Shown piece after piece: positions 10,584 to 25,050 of a DNA stretch of 64,000 nt. The first letter of the stretch is position 1; the number at the start of each line of letters is the position of its first letter. The DNA comes from Strongylocentrotus purpuratus (lineage: Eukaryota > Echinodermata > Echinoidea > Camarodonta > Strongylocentrotidae), in contig NW_022145601.1 in NCBI RefSeq assembly GCF_000002235.5, forward strand, positions 3,283,563 through 3,347,562, in the 5' to 3' direction. Below the pieces are notes generated by a model that was not told where the DNA came from, made no database searches, and saw nothing but the letters and a program-made list of their open reading frames with translations. Both the position numbers and the translations under genes were made by a program.

Positions 10584-11160
10584 ACTAGGAATGAAATATC
10601 AGTTGTAATACAATATTAACAAGATACATTGCTTAAACAACTTTCCATCCGAATGCATGTGATACTTATAAACAATTAAAGCATGTTTAAGCATCTCAAT
10701 AACAGATCCCGATGTCAAGCGCTCGTATGCAAATTAGCTACGTAAAGATCGACACTGCACTGTTTTTGCAGCGGTGAATGACGACGCTTGAAAACAACAA
10801 TCGATGACTCATTTACATTTCTTTACAATAGTACATACACTGATAATATCGTTCTATTGTCAAGCTGCATTACACAATCTAGGATTATAATCAAGTCTTT
10901 AATAGAGAAGAGGACAATTTAGAAATCCAAATTATCAGGTAAGTTTACGAAACCAAAGAAAAGAGGGGGGAGGAGATAACTACATACGGCATTAAGAATA
11001 ATATTTAAAATAAGAACATAGTACACAGTTGATAGTGCCGTACTCAGACCTAACTATCTATTTTAATACTAAATTAAATATTCCCTACCTTTCTCAACTT
11101 GTAATAACAATCAATAAGTATAGGACTATTTATCTCTCCGTCTATCTTATTTATCTTTAT
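10584..11160. other. Intergenic, nothing recognised
   Basis: AT-rich sequence without frames or repeat ends that I can identify. Confidence 0.5.
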
Positions 11161-11429
11161 ATCCTGCATCAAAAATGCATTGGTTTGTGATCGGTTGAGA
11201 GCTCGTCACGTGACAAGTAATATTTCAACTATTTTATTGGGAGCACTATTTGGGAGTTGATTTTATTTATTTGGTTTTTTATTTATTTATTTTTATTTTT
11301 AAATTTTAATATAATTTAAACAAAAAGTAATATAATTCTTTTTTGTTTTTAATGAAAAATTGTAACTTTTTGTTTAATTTAAAAATTTTAATAACAAAAT
11401 TCCAAAAATTGTAATTTTTAATGCAGGAT
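11161..11429. mobile_element. MITE with ATCCTGCAT termini
   Basis: Ends ATCCTGCATCAAAAATG / TTTTTAATGCAGGAT; AT-rich middle; contains GTCACGTGAC-like sequence. A second copy lies inverted at 19770-20035. Confidence 0.7.
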
Positions 11430-11532
11430 GTAAAACAAATAGACCATGTCTTCTTTCGAGGTAATAGTTAAAACTATGAGCATAGTTTTATCCAGAACCT
11501 CTCAAGACAGTGTATATTTGTATCTATCTACC

Positions 11533-12388
11533 GTGTGAGTCTAAAAAAAGTTTACACCTAGAAAATTGCTAATTATTTTTAAAATCATCTATGAACAGTA
11601 AATTATTAAACATCTTAGGAAAGAGTGTTTTATCCCAATTCATTTGGTACCATTTTTGTGTGGTATGTGTTCACACTTGGCTGAACTGGGGGGGGGGGGG
11701 GTGTTTCATAAAGATGTTCGTAAGTTACGCACGACTTTACGCACGACTGGAACATGTTCTTGGGTGCTAATCAGATTCTCAATCATTTACATGTAGCACA
11801 AGAACATATCACCAGTCGTGCGTAAAGTCGTGCGTAACTTACGAACAGCTTTATGAAACACCCCCCAGGTGGCATATATTGTTTGCGAGAGTGCAAAAAT
11901 CGACTTGCGCCAAAGTGATGCCTACAGTATGTATTATATTGGGATTAGCGGAGAGAGAGAATGGATTGAATGTATCAAATGAAATGCATTGCATATGTTT
12001 TTTGCAAAGGGCAAAGTCACACACACCCACACACGCGCGCACAATTTAATGTTCGTTTATATTTGATATTCGATATTTGATATGTGTGGAATGATTAATT
12101 TTGTTAGGGATGTTATTTGGATCTGCAAAGACCGAATTAATACCCAAATCCCAATTGTTTTATTCAAACATCAGATAGGCAACTTTGGCGCAAGTCGATG
12201 TTTGCACTCTCGCAAACAATGTCTCCTGTTCATCCAAGCGTGAACACGTCATACCACACAAAAATGGTACCAACTGATTTTGGATAAAACACTCTTTCAT
12301 AGGACATATAACAATTTAATGTTCATCGATGATTTTTTTTTTTAATAATTAGCAATTTTCTAGGTGTACACTTTTTGGTGACTCACAC
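11533..12388. mobile_element. Long-inverted-repeat element with nested MITE
   Basis: The left arm (11533-11940, excluding the insert) and right arm (about 12165-12388) are imperfect reverse complements over roughly 220 bp, starting GTGTGAGTC, passing GGTACCATTTTTGTGTGGTA and GCGAGAGTGCAAA. The left arm is interrupted by a separate MITE at 11688-11866. Confidence 0.8.
11688..11866. mobile_element. Nested MITE (GGGTGTTTCATAAAGATG family)
   Basis: Terminal inverted repeats of about 50 bp (GGGTGTTTCATAAAG..., with GTTACGCACGACTTTACGCA inside). It belongs with the elements at 23816 and 54481, which also start G-rich + TTTCACAAA. Confidence 0.8.
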
Positions 12389-13092
12389 TGTATTTATGCG
12401 ATTAATAATATTTACGTCAGAATTCTTTGTTACGTCACGAGGATCGTCACAATGCGAAGCTGGTTTCACACAAAATAGAGCTATATATAGATCTATTGGT
12501 ATTGTGCACGCATTACTAAGGGGAATCCCCTAGATGGACTGGGTCATTCTAAAAAAAGGGGTGTTTAAAAAAAACTAATAGTTAGGAGTAATGCATTTCT
12601 ATTGATAATTGCAGACATAAGTAGAAATTGAAAAAGAAAAAAAAAATTGATATGAATACATGATGACATTTGTTTCACATCATCATCATTTTTACTTGCA
12701 CCAAGATCACGGTCACCCTTGTCTAGATGCTGAACAGGCTTTGACATAAGTAGCAGAATATAATTTTACCTATTGTGAAAAGTCGCTGGTTCCTCTTTCA
12801 AGCTGTATGTGTACTTCCGACGACAGTCATACATTATGTGCGAACTCCAGGAAGGTCCGTGTTGGATCATGAACCTCTATTACATGGTTGGATATCATGC
12901 ATGCGCTATGTCTATGATCGCGCCGATGACATTTATACCAATCACAGCCACCATCGGGTGTATTCTCATTCTCATACTAGTGCTGTGCAGGGGTACATGT
13001 TACACGATGCGTGTGGTTTCGCCTTTATGATCATCTGTGTCAGTGTGTGTCAAACTCGTACACTGGTAACGTTTATCGTTCTCGGCAAGAAA
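12389..13092 (+). other. Presumed promoter / 5' region of gene 2
   Basis: About 700 bp between the long-inverted-repeat element and the gene 2 start. No clear TATA box. The frame of exon 1 is open back to about 12775, so part may be 5' UTR or coding. Confidence 0.35.
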
Positions 13093-16000
13093 ATGATGTT
13101 ATCAATGCTGGAAAAAGTTGCGATATTCTCCGTTGTAGGCCTACTCGTACAGATTGCTTCAGCCACTCTGGTAAGTAGATCTTTAGTCTTTTAATAGAGT
13201 CAAACTAACTATGAGTAGAGGTCTATGATCCTGAGCTGAGTAAGACCGAAAGCTTAATGTAGTAGGGCCTATATCATCTGATATCATCAGATCATGATAT
13301 AGACGGACGGTCGTTCTGCTGAGATTACATTTATACTCTTTTCACACTGGTTTTGCTTAACCCCGTACTTTTCTTAGCCCCGTACTATCCTTAACCCCGT
13401 ACTATCCTTAACCCCGGACTATTTTGGGGGGCTTTTCACACACGATGCTTTTAGTCCCGTACTAGCGCCTATTCGGAATAAGAAAATTCCCGCTGTTCTC
13501 ACTGCATTTCGTTAACCCCGGATATCGTGAATGTTCTAGTCTACTTCGCATCTGGCCAGCTGCGATACGCTCCATTGCGTAGTACGTCACTAGTACCGGA
13601 CTATTTTTCGTTTCTGTTCTCATTCATTTGCTTAGCACCGCAATTGAGGGGTTAGCCACTCCAGCAATTAAAGCATAGAGAGTCAATGCTAAAGCGTATT
13701 GACCTCTAGCACTGCATACCTGCTGTGAGGCAGGGACCTAGAAGTCTATACACAAATATACACACTACACAATATCGCATAGACTGTACACAATCATGTC
13801 GATGCAGCTGTAAGCAAAGTTTGACACTAGACTTACAATTTGATTTTTTAAATTATTCTTTTTAACATCAGTAAGTTAAAAAAATGTATTTTACTGCTAT
13901 TTAGGTGTCATCAATTGTCACTAAAGTACCGATTTTGAGTGAAAGCAGTTGAGTTTTGTACAGTGGTGTTTGAAATGTTGAGAATCAAAAGCACAGCTTT
14001 TACTATACAGCCAGGATAGTGATGCTCCTATGTGTGGGGTTAGCAGGAGTTAGCACCACAATTGCGGAGTTAGCCCTGCTATTTTGCAGGGTTAGTTAAA
14101 GGCACACTGCCATACTTGTAGCTACTTGCTCCCTCTATATAGAAAACTTCCCCAATTGGTGCCTGTTGGTCCCCCATGATCCTCTTTTTCTTATGTTAAA
14201 TGAGAGCTGAGTTAATGAGATAGCCACCTGTCACAGTGACCTCGATGGCTCGCTGTGTGGTCTAATCCCTTCTTGCCCAGTAGTGGTGACAGTCTTTAAA
14301 GGAAACCAAAACCTTCATACTAAGTTACTTTTATTGTAAAGTTTAAAAGATTTGAATAAAATCAGTGAAAATTTGAACAAAATCGGGCAAGGAATAAGAA
14401 AGTTAGAGCTTTTTGAAATGACAAGTCACTAGAGGGCGGTATTCAATTTGATGACATCATGACATCTGTGAACAACTCTCCATGCCTTTTGTACATAAAA
14501 TTTCACAATTTTTTTGTTTTCTTCGTATTTATTTGTGTTCTTGATCCGACTTCATAACATGTGAAGTAGAATATCATTTTGCATTCTATATCTTGCTTTC
14601 AGGGGAGTACATTATCTCAATCACAAGAAAGAACGAAAAACATGAAATTTGATGTACAAAATGCATGGAGAGGTGTCCACAGATGATGTCATCAAATTGA
14701 ATACCGCCCTCTAGTGACTAGTAATTTCAAAAAGCTCTTACTTCCTTATTCCTTGCCCGATTTTGTTCAAATTTTCACTGATATTTTTCAAATATCTTGA
14801 ACTTCACAATAAAAGTAACTTAGTATGAAGGTTTTGGTTTCCTTTAACCCCTTACTATAGGTGGGGTTAGCTTAGCCAACTTTAGCCCACTTTGGTAAAA
14901 ACCAGTCTGAACAGAAAGTGGAATAGGCTTAACCCCGTACTATAGGTGGGACTAAGACCCCCCCCCCCCCCTTAACTCCACCTATAGTACAGGGTTAAGC
15001 AAAATATTGCCAGTGTGAAAACAGTATAAGTACGATCTGGCTCGATCCTCTGACCGCCTCTAGCTCTATACATGATATGGGGAATGTTGACAAATGTCAG
15101 TTTTATTAAAGGATGAGTGACCCATAGGCCTACAGACAGTTATTTCTGTCTCATCCTGAGTTTATTAGACTGAAAGCTTCAGTCTCTGTCTCTCTGATAT
15201 CGACGGTTGTTCCGCTGAGATTGCGATATTTGGCTCCTCTGACCGCCTCTAGATCTATACATGTTATGGGGATTGTCAACGAATGTCAGTTTAATTTAAG
15301 AAATCACCCATACAGACGGTTATTTCTGTCTAATCCTGAGTATACTACGGGTAGAATTCCATATACCCGGGCGTAAGGCTTCTAGTACGCCTACGATTTG
15401 TGCGCTCGTCGTCTCAAGTCAGATTTGGGCTAGATCTAACAAAGTAAATAATGAATTTAAAAGATAAATCATTTAGATCTATTTAATAATATATTTACAA
15501 ATAAACACACTAAACACTCCAAAACATATCTATAATCCTGGATCTGCAACGGGTGACGATCTTGCAGTGGTGTTGAATAAAATAGTTATACAATGAATTT
15601 GTGTGTGTGGACATAATGCTGTAGACAGGTGGCCTTTCTAAATGGGTTTTAATATGGCCACTATAGAGAGGTGGCTACTAATACAGATTTGACTTGAATT
15701 CATACATATGTATAATTTTATAGCCAGAAAGGCTACAAACCATTTGGAATACAGAATATAGTGGATAAAAATATGAATTGAAAAGTATTTATTCTTACCT
15801 ACCACCTGTCTGGAGCCAGTTCAACAGCGGGAAAATGAACCCTGTGTTAAATTTAGTAAATGTTTTTAAATTGGACTTTTTTTTATGTTCTTTATGTTTT
15901 GCTCAATACTAGTCTCAGATCTATATCGCAGGCAGGAAATCTACTGTAAGGTAAAGTACATGTAATTTATGTGAACATGTACAGTATTTCAATATTTTTA

Positions 16001-19000
16001 GACTGCTACGGTGCTAGTATAATGTTTGCACATCACTTACATTTATCACTTAAATTGTTTGATTTAAATGTTTGTTTTGTTTTGTTGTATTCAAGTTGGT
16101 TTTTTGAAATCCATTTTATCTTGGTGACATATTTTTCATATCCTGTCTTTCTTTCAAATATCCTGCATGTACATGTACACCTACATTGCTCAATGAGGCA
16201 TATGAATTTAATGTGCCACCAATGTAATTCAATATTTTTAGACTGCTAGTATATAATGTTTGCATATCACTTATTTATTATTTGACTTGTTTGATTAAGG
16301 ATTTTTGTTTTGTTTTGTAACATGTTTTTAATTGAATTTTATATGAATTTAATGTGCACGAATGCCATAAAAACAACTCTATTAGTATGTAGGCCCTAAT
16401 GTGTTTTAGATGTATGTGTACAACCAGTAAAAGTGTGTCATGGTTCAGGATTAATTTCACGTATTTGACACACATGTAGATACTAGAACCAAAAAGTCAC
16501 TGCATTACATGTTCCTATAGATCCTCTTTTTACATACCGTACATGTAACCACACTATTTGTGGTTTAATGTGTTTTTCATGTAGTATAGTAGCTAGGCCA
16601 CTACTATGGCACTAGGCCTATACATTTCAGTAATAACACAAGTGCTCAACATGTTGTATTTTACTAATTCAGTCCCGACCAGGGTCTACAATCACATTAA
16701 ACAGAGTTAAAAACTTAGACCTGACCAGACTTACTTGCATTTAAATTTTGGATCCTAACACTAACATCCTTTTTAAATCAGATTTTTAACTAAACCATAA
16801 ACCCAATGTCAGCCTGTCAGGTCTAAATTTTAGTAGAATACGGGCCAGTGTGTTTGTGTTAAACAATGAAACGCCTACCAGTATACTTTGTGCATTTAGT
16901 GGTCTGTAATTAACTGGTATACATGTAACTATGGGCATAATGTTCATGGAACTTTACACAAATGCATGGACGTCTGATTATTGAATACATCCCATTGTAC
17001 ATTGTGTTTTCAATTTCAATTTCAATTGCATGATGTATGATTACATTGCCATGGTGGTGTCTTTTATCTTGAATTTGTAGAAATATACAGGTCTTTCCAG
17101 GGAAAAAAATTGATATTTATTTTTTGGGGCTACTTTTCAACTTTGAACATTGAACTCTATGCAAATTTAAGGGGGCTCTTTTCTGATTTTCGGGAGCTAT
17201 TTCGCCCTGAGCCCCTGTGTATTTTTTTCACTGGGACTTTATATTGTTTCAAAACCATTTTATGCATTCTTTATTTTCCACAAACTTTTTATGGTACAGT
17301 GTGCACACAATTTCGTTATATTTTTAATCACTCCACAGATTAGAAATTGCATGTGTTCTTACAGATCAGTGCATTTTGATAGTTTTGTTTGTAGCACCCT
17401 TTTATTTTTGTTAGCCTGTATTTGTTTTGGGGGATTTAGCTTGAAGATGTTCGATTGGAATTTACCACATGTCATGGGCAGCGTGTCACAAAACCCTCAT
17501 ATGTACAAGCTTACCGACAACCCAATAAATGTATCAAATTTAACAAACCTTTTAACAAGGGGTGCCAGTTTCAGGAAAAGATACAGTGTACCTTAACTGG
17601 TCTTGATAATGATATACATATTTGGTTATACACTGCTAGTATCACCGATTTGCTTGTGTGCTTTTGTTTTGCACAGCCTTTTTGTTGCTTTTAATTTGCT
17701 GATAGGGTACATGTTCTTTTACATTCAATGATCTTTAATTTGTCCCAATGGGGATCAGAGATCAGCACCAGCAACAAATGCTCTGGGATTTATTTTGTCA
17801 AAGTAAAGGGTTAGGTTTGCAAATGGCTTTAAGTTGGATTTAAGTTGTACACATTCCTATCCTCAGTGAGATTAAGGTACATGTTCATGTACCAAGAAGT
17901 GTTTATATATATGAGGAATAATCAATAACCAATTACCCCTCCCCTCCTGCCCCCCCCCCAAAAAAAAAAAAAAAATCTAGTAAATTTAACAGGCACCCTT
18001 TGCACTTAAACCCTATGCATGCATACATGTACATTACATGTAGATCATGTGGCTTGTGGGCATATTGTACATGTATACTGAAGATGGAAATCCCCTTTGC
18101 TCGTCATAGCTGGGTGATAAGCATTGTTCACTCCATGACTGTGCATTTTGTAAAGAGTTATAAATACCCAGTCTAGACAATATAAACTATAAATGCATAT
18201 ATGTTATTATGTTATTTTTTTTGGCAGGTGCTATATACAGGTGTAGTGTTGTACATGTATGTATGTATAGCTGTAAACCATATCATCTACATGATTTGCC
18301 TGTAGGCGTATTTGCATAATACATATTGTGTATATGTTGGCTTACATGTATTCACAGTCAAGGGAAATTTTTACGTTATTGTTAATTCAGTTGAATTGAC
18401 TGCATGGTTTAATTTACACCTGTTGATGGGCTATGTACATGTACGTGTACAGCCTGCTTGTGCATTTAAAGGGAATTCCCTATGTACATGTACATGTATA
18501 CATCATCATGTACTCTGTTTGAATACAGAGGGAACCCATTTACTTCTGAAATCTCTCATTCACATAGGGTTAATGCACAAAAACCTTCTTTAGGTAGGCA
18601 ATGAGTTAATCATAGTGGATCAGGAAAAAAAATGAGATCTGTGAAAGTTATAAGAAAATTCTGGGCAGACAAATTTGGAGTTATAATTGATCAAATATAA
18701 ATTGTCAACTCTGATTTATTATGGCAGGAGTTGTTCTATTTTTCTCCCAAGAAAATATTTCCTCACAATTTTAACCTGAGATAAACTCCTGGACACAGCA
18801 TTTAGTAGAATAGCAACAATGCTCTTTTCTTCTTCTAAATGAATGGGGGGGGGGGGGGGGGGGGGTCCCTTAAATCCACCTACATGTACACTGTGTAGAT
18901 GAATACTTTATAAACAAAAATTTGTACTAACTTGTTTGTTTCCATTAACTGTTCTTATTTAAGATACATTTTTTGTGTTTGAACATTACAGCCTCTTCGA

Positions 19001-19358
19001 GAATGTGAATCCAAAACCACTGGTGATTTTGATACTGAATGTGATGCGGACCTGTACGTCCCTTCTCTACCGCTCTGTGGCAGAGGGCAAAGGTTGAATA
19101 ATGAATGTGTGACTACAAGCCAGGTTTCAGAAGCGTAAGTACATGTATAACGTACAAGGGCAAGAGGTATAATATCATACAAATATACACTTTCTTGAGA
19201 GGTTCTGGTTGAAACTATGGGCAAGAGGTGACTCCAATAGAACTATTTGCTGAGGGGGGCGCCCGGGAGCAGATGGTACTACAGACCTGCCAACCAGTAC
19301 TATTTAGTCGTATTTAGTACGATTTTTAGAAGCAAATACGACAGTACGATTTTCAAAA

Positions 19359-19395
<37 letters not shown>

Positions 19396-22300
19396 AATAT
19401 TTTGTATGTGCGTCCGCCATTTTCAATGGCAAAATGTCAATTCTGTCCTGTAAAGTATCCTACAAGCATCTCACATCGGCAATTTGGGGATGTTTATTGG
19501 TTCATCGAACACATCAGTCGTGACGAAATAATGCATATTCAACCAATGATCAATAAAAAAAATTCTTCCTGTAGGTAGAAACTGTAAGAGGCATTGATCC
19601 GCGTAAAAATCTGTGTTTATTTTCAAGAATACAACTTTTGTCAGTAAAATACAACTTTTGACACTAAAGAATACAGTTTTTGAACTCCAGAGGTTGGCAG
19701 GTCTGGTACTAGTGGAGTCGCCGAGGCCCATAGTTATAACTAGTACCTCAAAAAGAAGGCAGGGTATAGATCCTGCATTTTAAAAAAAAATATTTAAAAA
19801 CATTTCAAATTTTAATAAAATTTATTTAATGATAAGAAATTATTAAACAAAACAATTGTACACTATTTAATATTTTAACATTTCACATTTTTAATAAAGT
19901 TATTAAAAAAAAAAAAAAAAAAATCAAATACCAAATACGTGTAGTTCTTTTTCAGAGCAACCTTAAAATTCTTGAAATATTTCTGGTCACGTGAAGAGCT
20001 CAACCATCAAAAACCGATACATTTTTGATGCAGGATATAATATAAACCAGTTCATATATAGCTACAATCTGTGCATGGGCAGATATACTAAAGTTGTAAA
20101 ACCCACCGAGACTAATACTGGATGCGTGGTCGTGACAGTTTATAATTATTATTCATTTATGTACCTATATGGTACAATGGAAAAAAATACACGGAGGCTC
20201 AGGGCGTTTTAGCCGAAAGTCTTAAAAGAGCCCCCAAATTTTGCATAGAGTTCAATGCAAAACAAATTAAAGAGTGTTATTTTCATGCAAGCAAGCTTGA
20301 AAAGTAGCTCGCAAAATATTTAAATTAATTTTTTCTCTGCCGGGTACATTCTATGGAACACAGGTGGAAGTATTTTTCCCAATAGGGCAAACAATATTCA
20401 TGAATCACCTCCATCACTTACCGGTAGTCTAAAAGGCACAAAGTGGGATTTCTCTATGTGTAAAACGATCTGTGGATATTTGAGGTCATTTGAAGGCCTA
20501 TATGTGCTAAGTACCGGTACAAATTAGTCTATGAGCCCTGATAACTTAAACACTGAGGGAAATATTGTGTAAGCTCACCTACAGAGGAAAGAACACCCAA
20601 ACAAGATTATTTTTGACCAACAAATATAATAATACTACATGTGTTGTCCGTCAATTTCAAGTATAAAAAAACAAAGTAAGTAATAGATATCAATGCTATA
20701 TTAACTTGAATGGCAGGACTTGTTTTTAAGAGTGCATTCAACACCAAAATATATCTGAGGGGATTAAATCTCGACAGGGACCTTAAAATGTGTTTTACAT
20801 ATCATATCCGGATTGGAATATAAGCCTACAGTGTATAGCCTTGATTTAGAGTTACCTTCAAATGTGCAAACTGAACATGTTGATGAGACGGTGATATATC
20901 TGTCACATTTGTCTCTTTTAATCTTGAGGCCAACAAATTCTATTCCAAAACACTCTTTAAAAAAAAAATTAAAATTATTTTATCTTTACAGGTGCACGTC
21001 TTGTAAGCCTGGCTTTTTCCAGGAATATAACAACAAGTGCAGAACATGTCATCAATGCAGCGTGTGTGGCGCTCAGCAGAGGACTGTTCAACCTTGCAAT
21101 GCAGAACAAGATACAGTTTGTAAGGATCTGGATCCTACTCCTGTCTATTCTCCAGAGACTGATATTCCGTCCAGTTCTACAGACACAGAACCCCCAAATA
21201 CAGCAGCTCCGTCCAGTTCGACAAACACTGATGGGACTGCTTCTGGAACGACCCCTGGAAGGACGAGCACCTCCAGGCCCACCACGGCAGCTCCGGACGA
21301 TCCCCCCATCTTGACCACTGGAGAAGATGGTCATACATGTACATGTAAAGTGGACACATCTGCTCAAGATGGTTTGTTAATTTTGTTTGTATTACCCTGT
21401 GTTTTCAATTTTTTTTTTTCATGAGTTGTACTTTTATTCTTATACCTTAAGTCATAATGCCAGAGGAATCACGTTTTCATATTTTTTTAAATTAATTGTA
21501 TTAGTATTTTTTAATAATGGATGTACAATTTTTGTGTATGCTTTATACGCTTACTTTACTAGTCCAAAATGGATGATTAAAGGTACTATGTCCCTTTTGC
21601 AGCCAACATCAAATTCTGTAGAACTTTGCAGGAATTATGAATATATCATGTTTGTCCTATCTATGAAATTTGAACGTTAGCAGTGTCCTAATATTCAAAT
21701 TATGCAAGGAAAGCTGTTTACTTGCTAGACTTCACTGTCAGATACTATTGAGTGACTGACTGGCTTTTTTCTTCTTTGGTAATAACTTACATAAAGTGAG
21801 CTGTAAAGGGTACATGAGCATTTGTCTACATCAATAACCCACTTCTTGTGATGGCCAAAATTAAACTGATTGAATCTTTGCGCAGCATAAAACATATGAC
21901 CATTAGGTACAATGGTCTGAAAATCAAGACTATTACTTATTGGTTCTATAGCTCCTAAGTCGATTTGACAAGTAATAGTCATTATTTTTCCACTTGAAGA
22001 CATTTTCAAGCCCCACCTTTTTTAGGGAAGTTCTAAATTAGTATTATCTTTCAAATGCCGTTGGAATTTAACCTTTTCATTTTGTTTGGCCTGCAAATGG
22101 GACATAGTACCTTTAAAGCATGATTTAGGCCATATACACCACAGTTACATTATAGAACCTTATATATAATGATTTGAGTCAAATGTTTGCATGTTGTTCA
22201 CACAAATCATCAAGTATTGTTTGCTCTGTATTTTTCTTTTCTTTCATGTTAAATAACTCATCTATGATATCCCCATTTTGAAGAAAAAAAATGTTTTGGT

Positions 22301-22515
22301 TGAGTAATTTTATGTCTTTCACAAACATGCAGGAACTTGCAAAGCAGTCATCCCTCTTGTCATATGTGTGGTGCTACTTTCCTTCCTTCTTGCTGTGGCA
22401 GTGATCTGTTGTGTCTGCTACAGGAATAAATATATGGGTGAGAATTATTTACATATAGTTCCAAGTGTTCCATATATTGCGCTCTTGCTGCATGCCGCTT
22501 GTCATTTTCCCTTGA

Positions 22516-22552
<37 letters not shown>

Positions 22553-22712
22553 TAGAGTGAGAGAAAGCGAGAGAGAGAGAGAGAGAGAGAGAGGGATAGA
22601 AAGAGAGAGAGGGATAGAGTGAGAGAAAGCAAGAGAGAGAGAGAGAGAGAGAGAGAGGGATAGAAAGAGAGAGAGAGAGAGGGATAGAGAAAGATATTGA
22701 CAGGGATAGAGA

Positions 22713-22762
<50 letters not shown>

Positions 22763-25010
22763 GAGTGAGTGGGTGGTTCCTGTATTAACCATATGGGGAA
22801 TATGAGTTTTCAGTTGTCAATTGGTTAAAATCATTTGTCTTTGTCTAAAAATGGTCTTTCAATGTGAAGAAAATGAAATGTCATTTACCATAGTCTATTT
22901 CTTGATTAATATCTGTGATTCCTTCAATCTTTACAGCAAACCAGAGAAGAATTCCCGTTAACAATGCAGATGAGGACATTGAAGGCCAGGATCCCAGATA
23001 TACTGTTAGGGAAGCCATTCCGATGGATCCATTTCATTTGGAAAACGGTGGTAAACCTCCTTCACCACCTGTTTCACCAGTCCGTCCTCCTGAGAGACCA
23101 GATGGAGGACATCCTCAATGCTCATTCCCTAATGGACTAAACAACGGACATCCTCGACCTCCTCTTACCCATGATGAGCCACTGTATGCTACTGTCAACA
23201 AAACAGGTAAGTGATATGGGTCACATGTTTTTTTCTAAAGGTTTATATTTCTGAGGGGTTAATTTTTACTTTAAATCAGAAGGTTTGTAAATCTAAAATA
23301 GGAGTAGGATTCATAAGATCACTATTGACAGAAAGTCCTATATGAGTATTATTATTATTGTTGTTGTTCTTATTAATGAATTGTTATTAATGCTTAAAGT
23401 TTAGTTCTTGTGATGGGGACAATCAAATATTAACCTAATCAAATAAACATTACAATCATTATTCTTATCCTTACTACTTTTTTTTTAGTATTGTCATTAA
23501 AACTTATTATTATCATTACTATCATTATTATCATTATCATGTTTACATTCAATCTATTTTTACATTCATTTATTCAAACAGGAAATTTGTCCAAAACAGT
23601 AGCTGCAGACCTACAAAGACCCACGTCTTCCTCAGGACATTGTCACAAGAATGTTGTCTGCAAGACTATGTGCAAGGTGTTGAACGGTAGAAGGAAAGGG
23701 GCTGGGAAGAAGGAAACAGAACCTGGCTCCGTAGTTGAGAAGGGTCGTCTTCTGAGCCCTGGTCCTGGTGAGTAGTATTCTTTTAGCAGGGAACAAGGGG
23801 AAAGTAACTTCTGGGGGGCGTTTCACAAAACATGTCATCAGTGACAAATGACAGCTTTGTTAAAAGCTACTGTAATCCTTGCTTCTGATTGGATATCAGC
23901 AGATTTGTCACTGATTTTTTTCATTTGTCAATGAAAAAAGCCTTTGTGAAAGGGGTCCCAGGTTACCTGACATTTGGTTCTGTGACATGTGCTCCAGCTT
24001 TATTTCGTCAAAGGAGTAGGGGTATTCTGTAGGCTTACGGTTTCACCACGTGAGAGAGGGGGAGGATTGGGGAGTCCTGAAAAGGACTGTCGGTAATCTT
24101 TCTTTCTTGAGTGTGTATGTAGTCCTGAAAAGCCTCCTGATGATGGATAGTCAACCTGTTCAAAACGTCGAGCCCCTCCAACTACCCGTCCTCTCCAACC
24201 AGCGCTATAGTTCTCTTTAGAACTATAAGCTCAAAGAAAGATTACCAACAGTCCTTTTCAGGACTCCCCAATCCTCCCCCTCTCCCACATGGTGCAACCT
24301 TAAGCCTACTGTATCTCTACATCACCATGCAAGCCGATACTTATAAGCAGGTATAGGGTTGCGATGGGGTTTTAAGTTAGGTTTAGGAATAGGGTTAGGT
24401 TTGAAGAAAAGAATTTGGTTAGTGTAAGAAATTAATATGACAATGGTCACAGGAGCAAGTGTCGTACAACTACACTCAAACATCTCCAATGGCCTTCACA
24501 AATGTAAAATCATTTTTAAACTTTCAAATTTGCACCAGTCATCCTGTTAGGAAATGTTTATGTAAGTCTGTATTTTTTCACTCTCTCTTTCACTCTCTCT
24601 TTATGCTCATGCAGATCTGTAACATTTTGTTAAAAAAACACATTTATCCTATCCTTTGTTGGTTTTTCTATACATTATTTATACACTTTTTGTTAAAAAA
24701 TGTAAATATCTAAACTTTATAGTTGGTAATTATTCACCTTTTCCTTTAATTTCAGAACCTGTGGCACTTGATGATCATCAAGCGTTAGGAGGATCAAAGA
24801 GATCACAACCTATGCATGGTACAGTACCAACACCATCAGTCTTGCCCACTGCATCGCCATCTCCATCTCCTCCACCCACACCCCCTCCTCCAACACCACC
24901 ACTGCCGTCACCATCATCATCGCCATCATCATCACCACCCCAACCATCACCGCCATTGTCACCACCATCATCATCACCATCAACATCACTACCACCACTG
25001 CCATCATCAC

Positions 25011-25050
<40 letters not shown>

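Larger units (their letters stand above)
13334..15026. mobile_element. TIR element with TTAACCCCGTACTA motifs, intron 1 of gene 2
   Basis: Ends TACTCTTTTCACACTGG / CCAGTGTGAAAACAGTA, flanked by TA. Both subterminal regions carry repeats of TTAACCCCGTACTAT or its complement. Two further MITEs lie inside, at 14096-14299 and 14296-14847. Confidence 0.75.

Noticed and set aside
16900-18500. Many ACATGT/TACATGTA palindromes as regulatory sites
   Set aside because: They occur throughout the window, so they look like a background feature of this genome rather than a local signal.
20813-20991. Upstream extension of the CRD exon of gene 2
   Set aside because: The frame is open by chance; a clear pyrimidine tract and AG at 20990-20991, plus phase agreement with gene 3, place the exon start at 20992.
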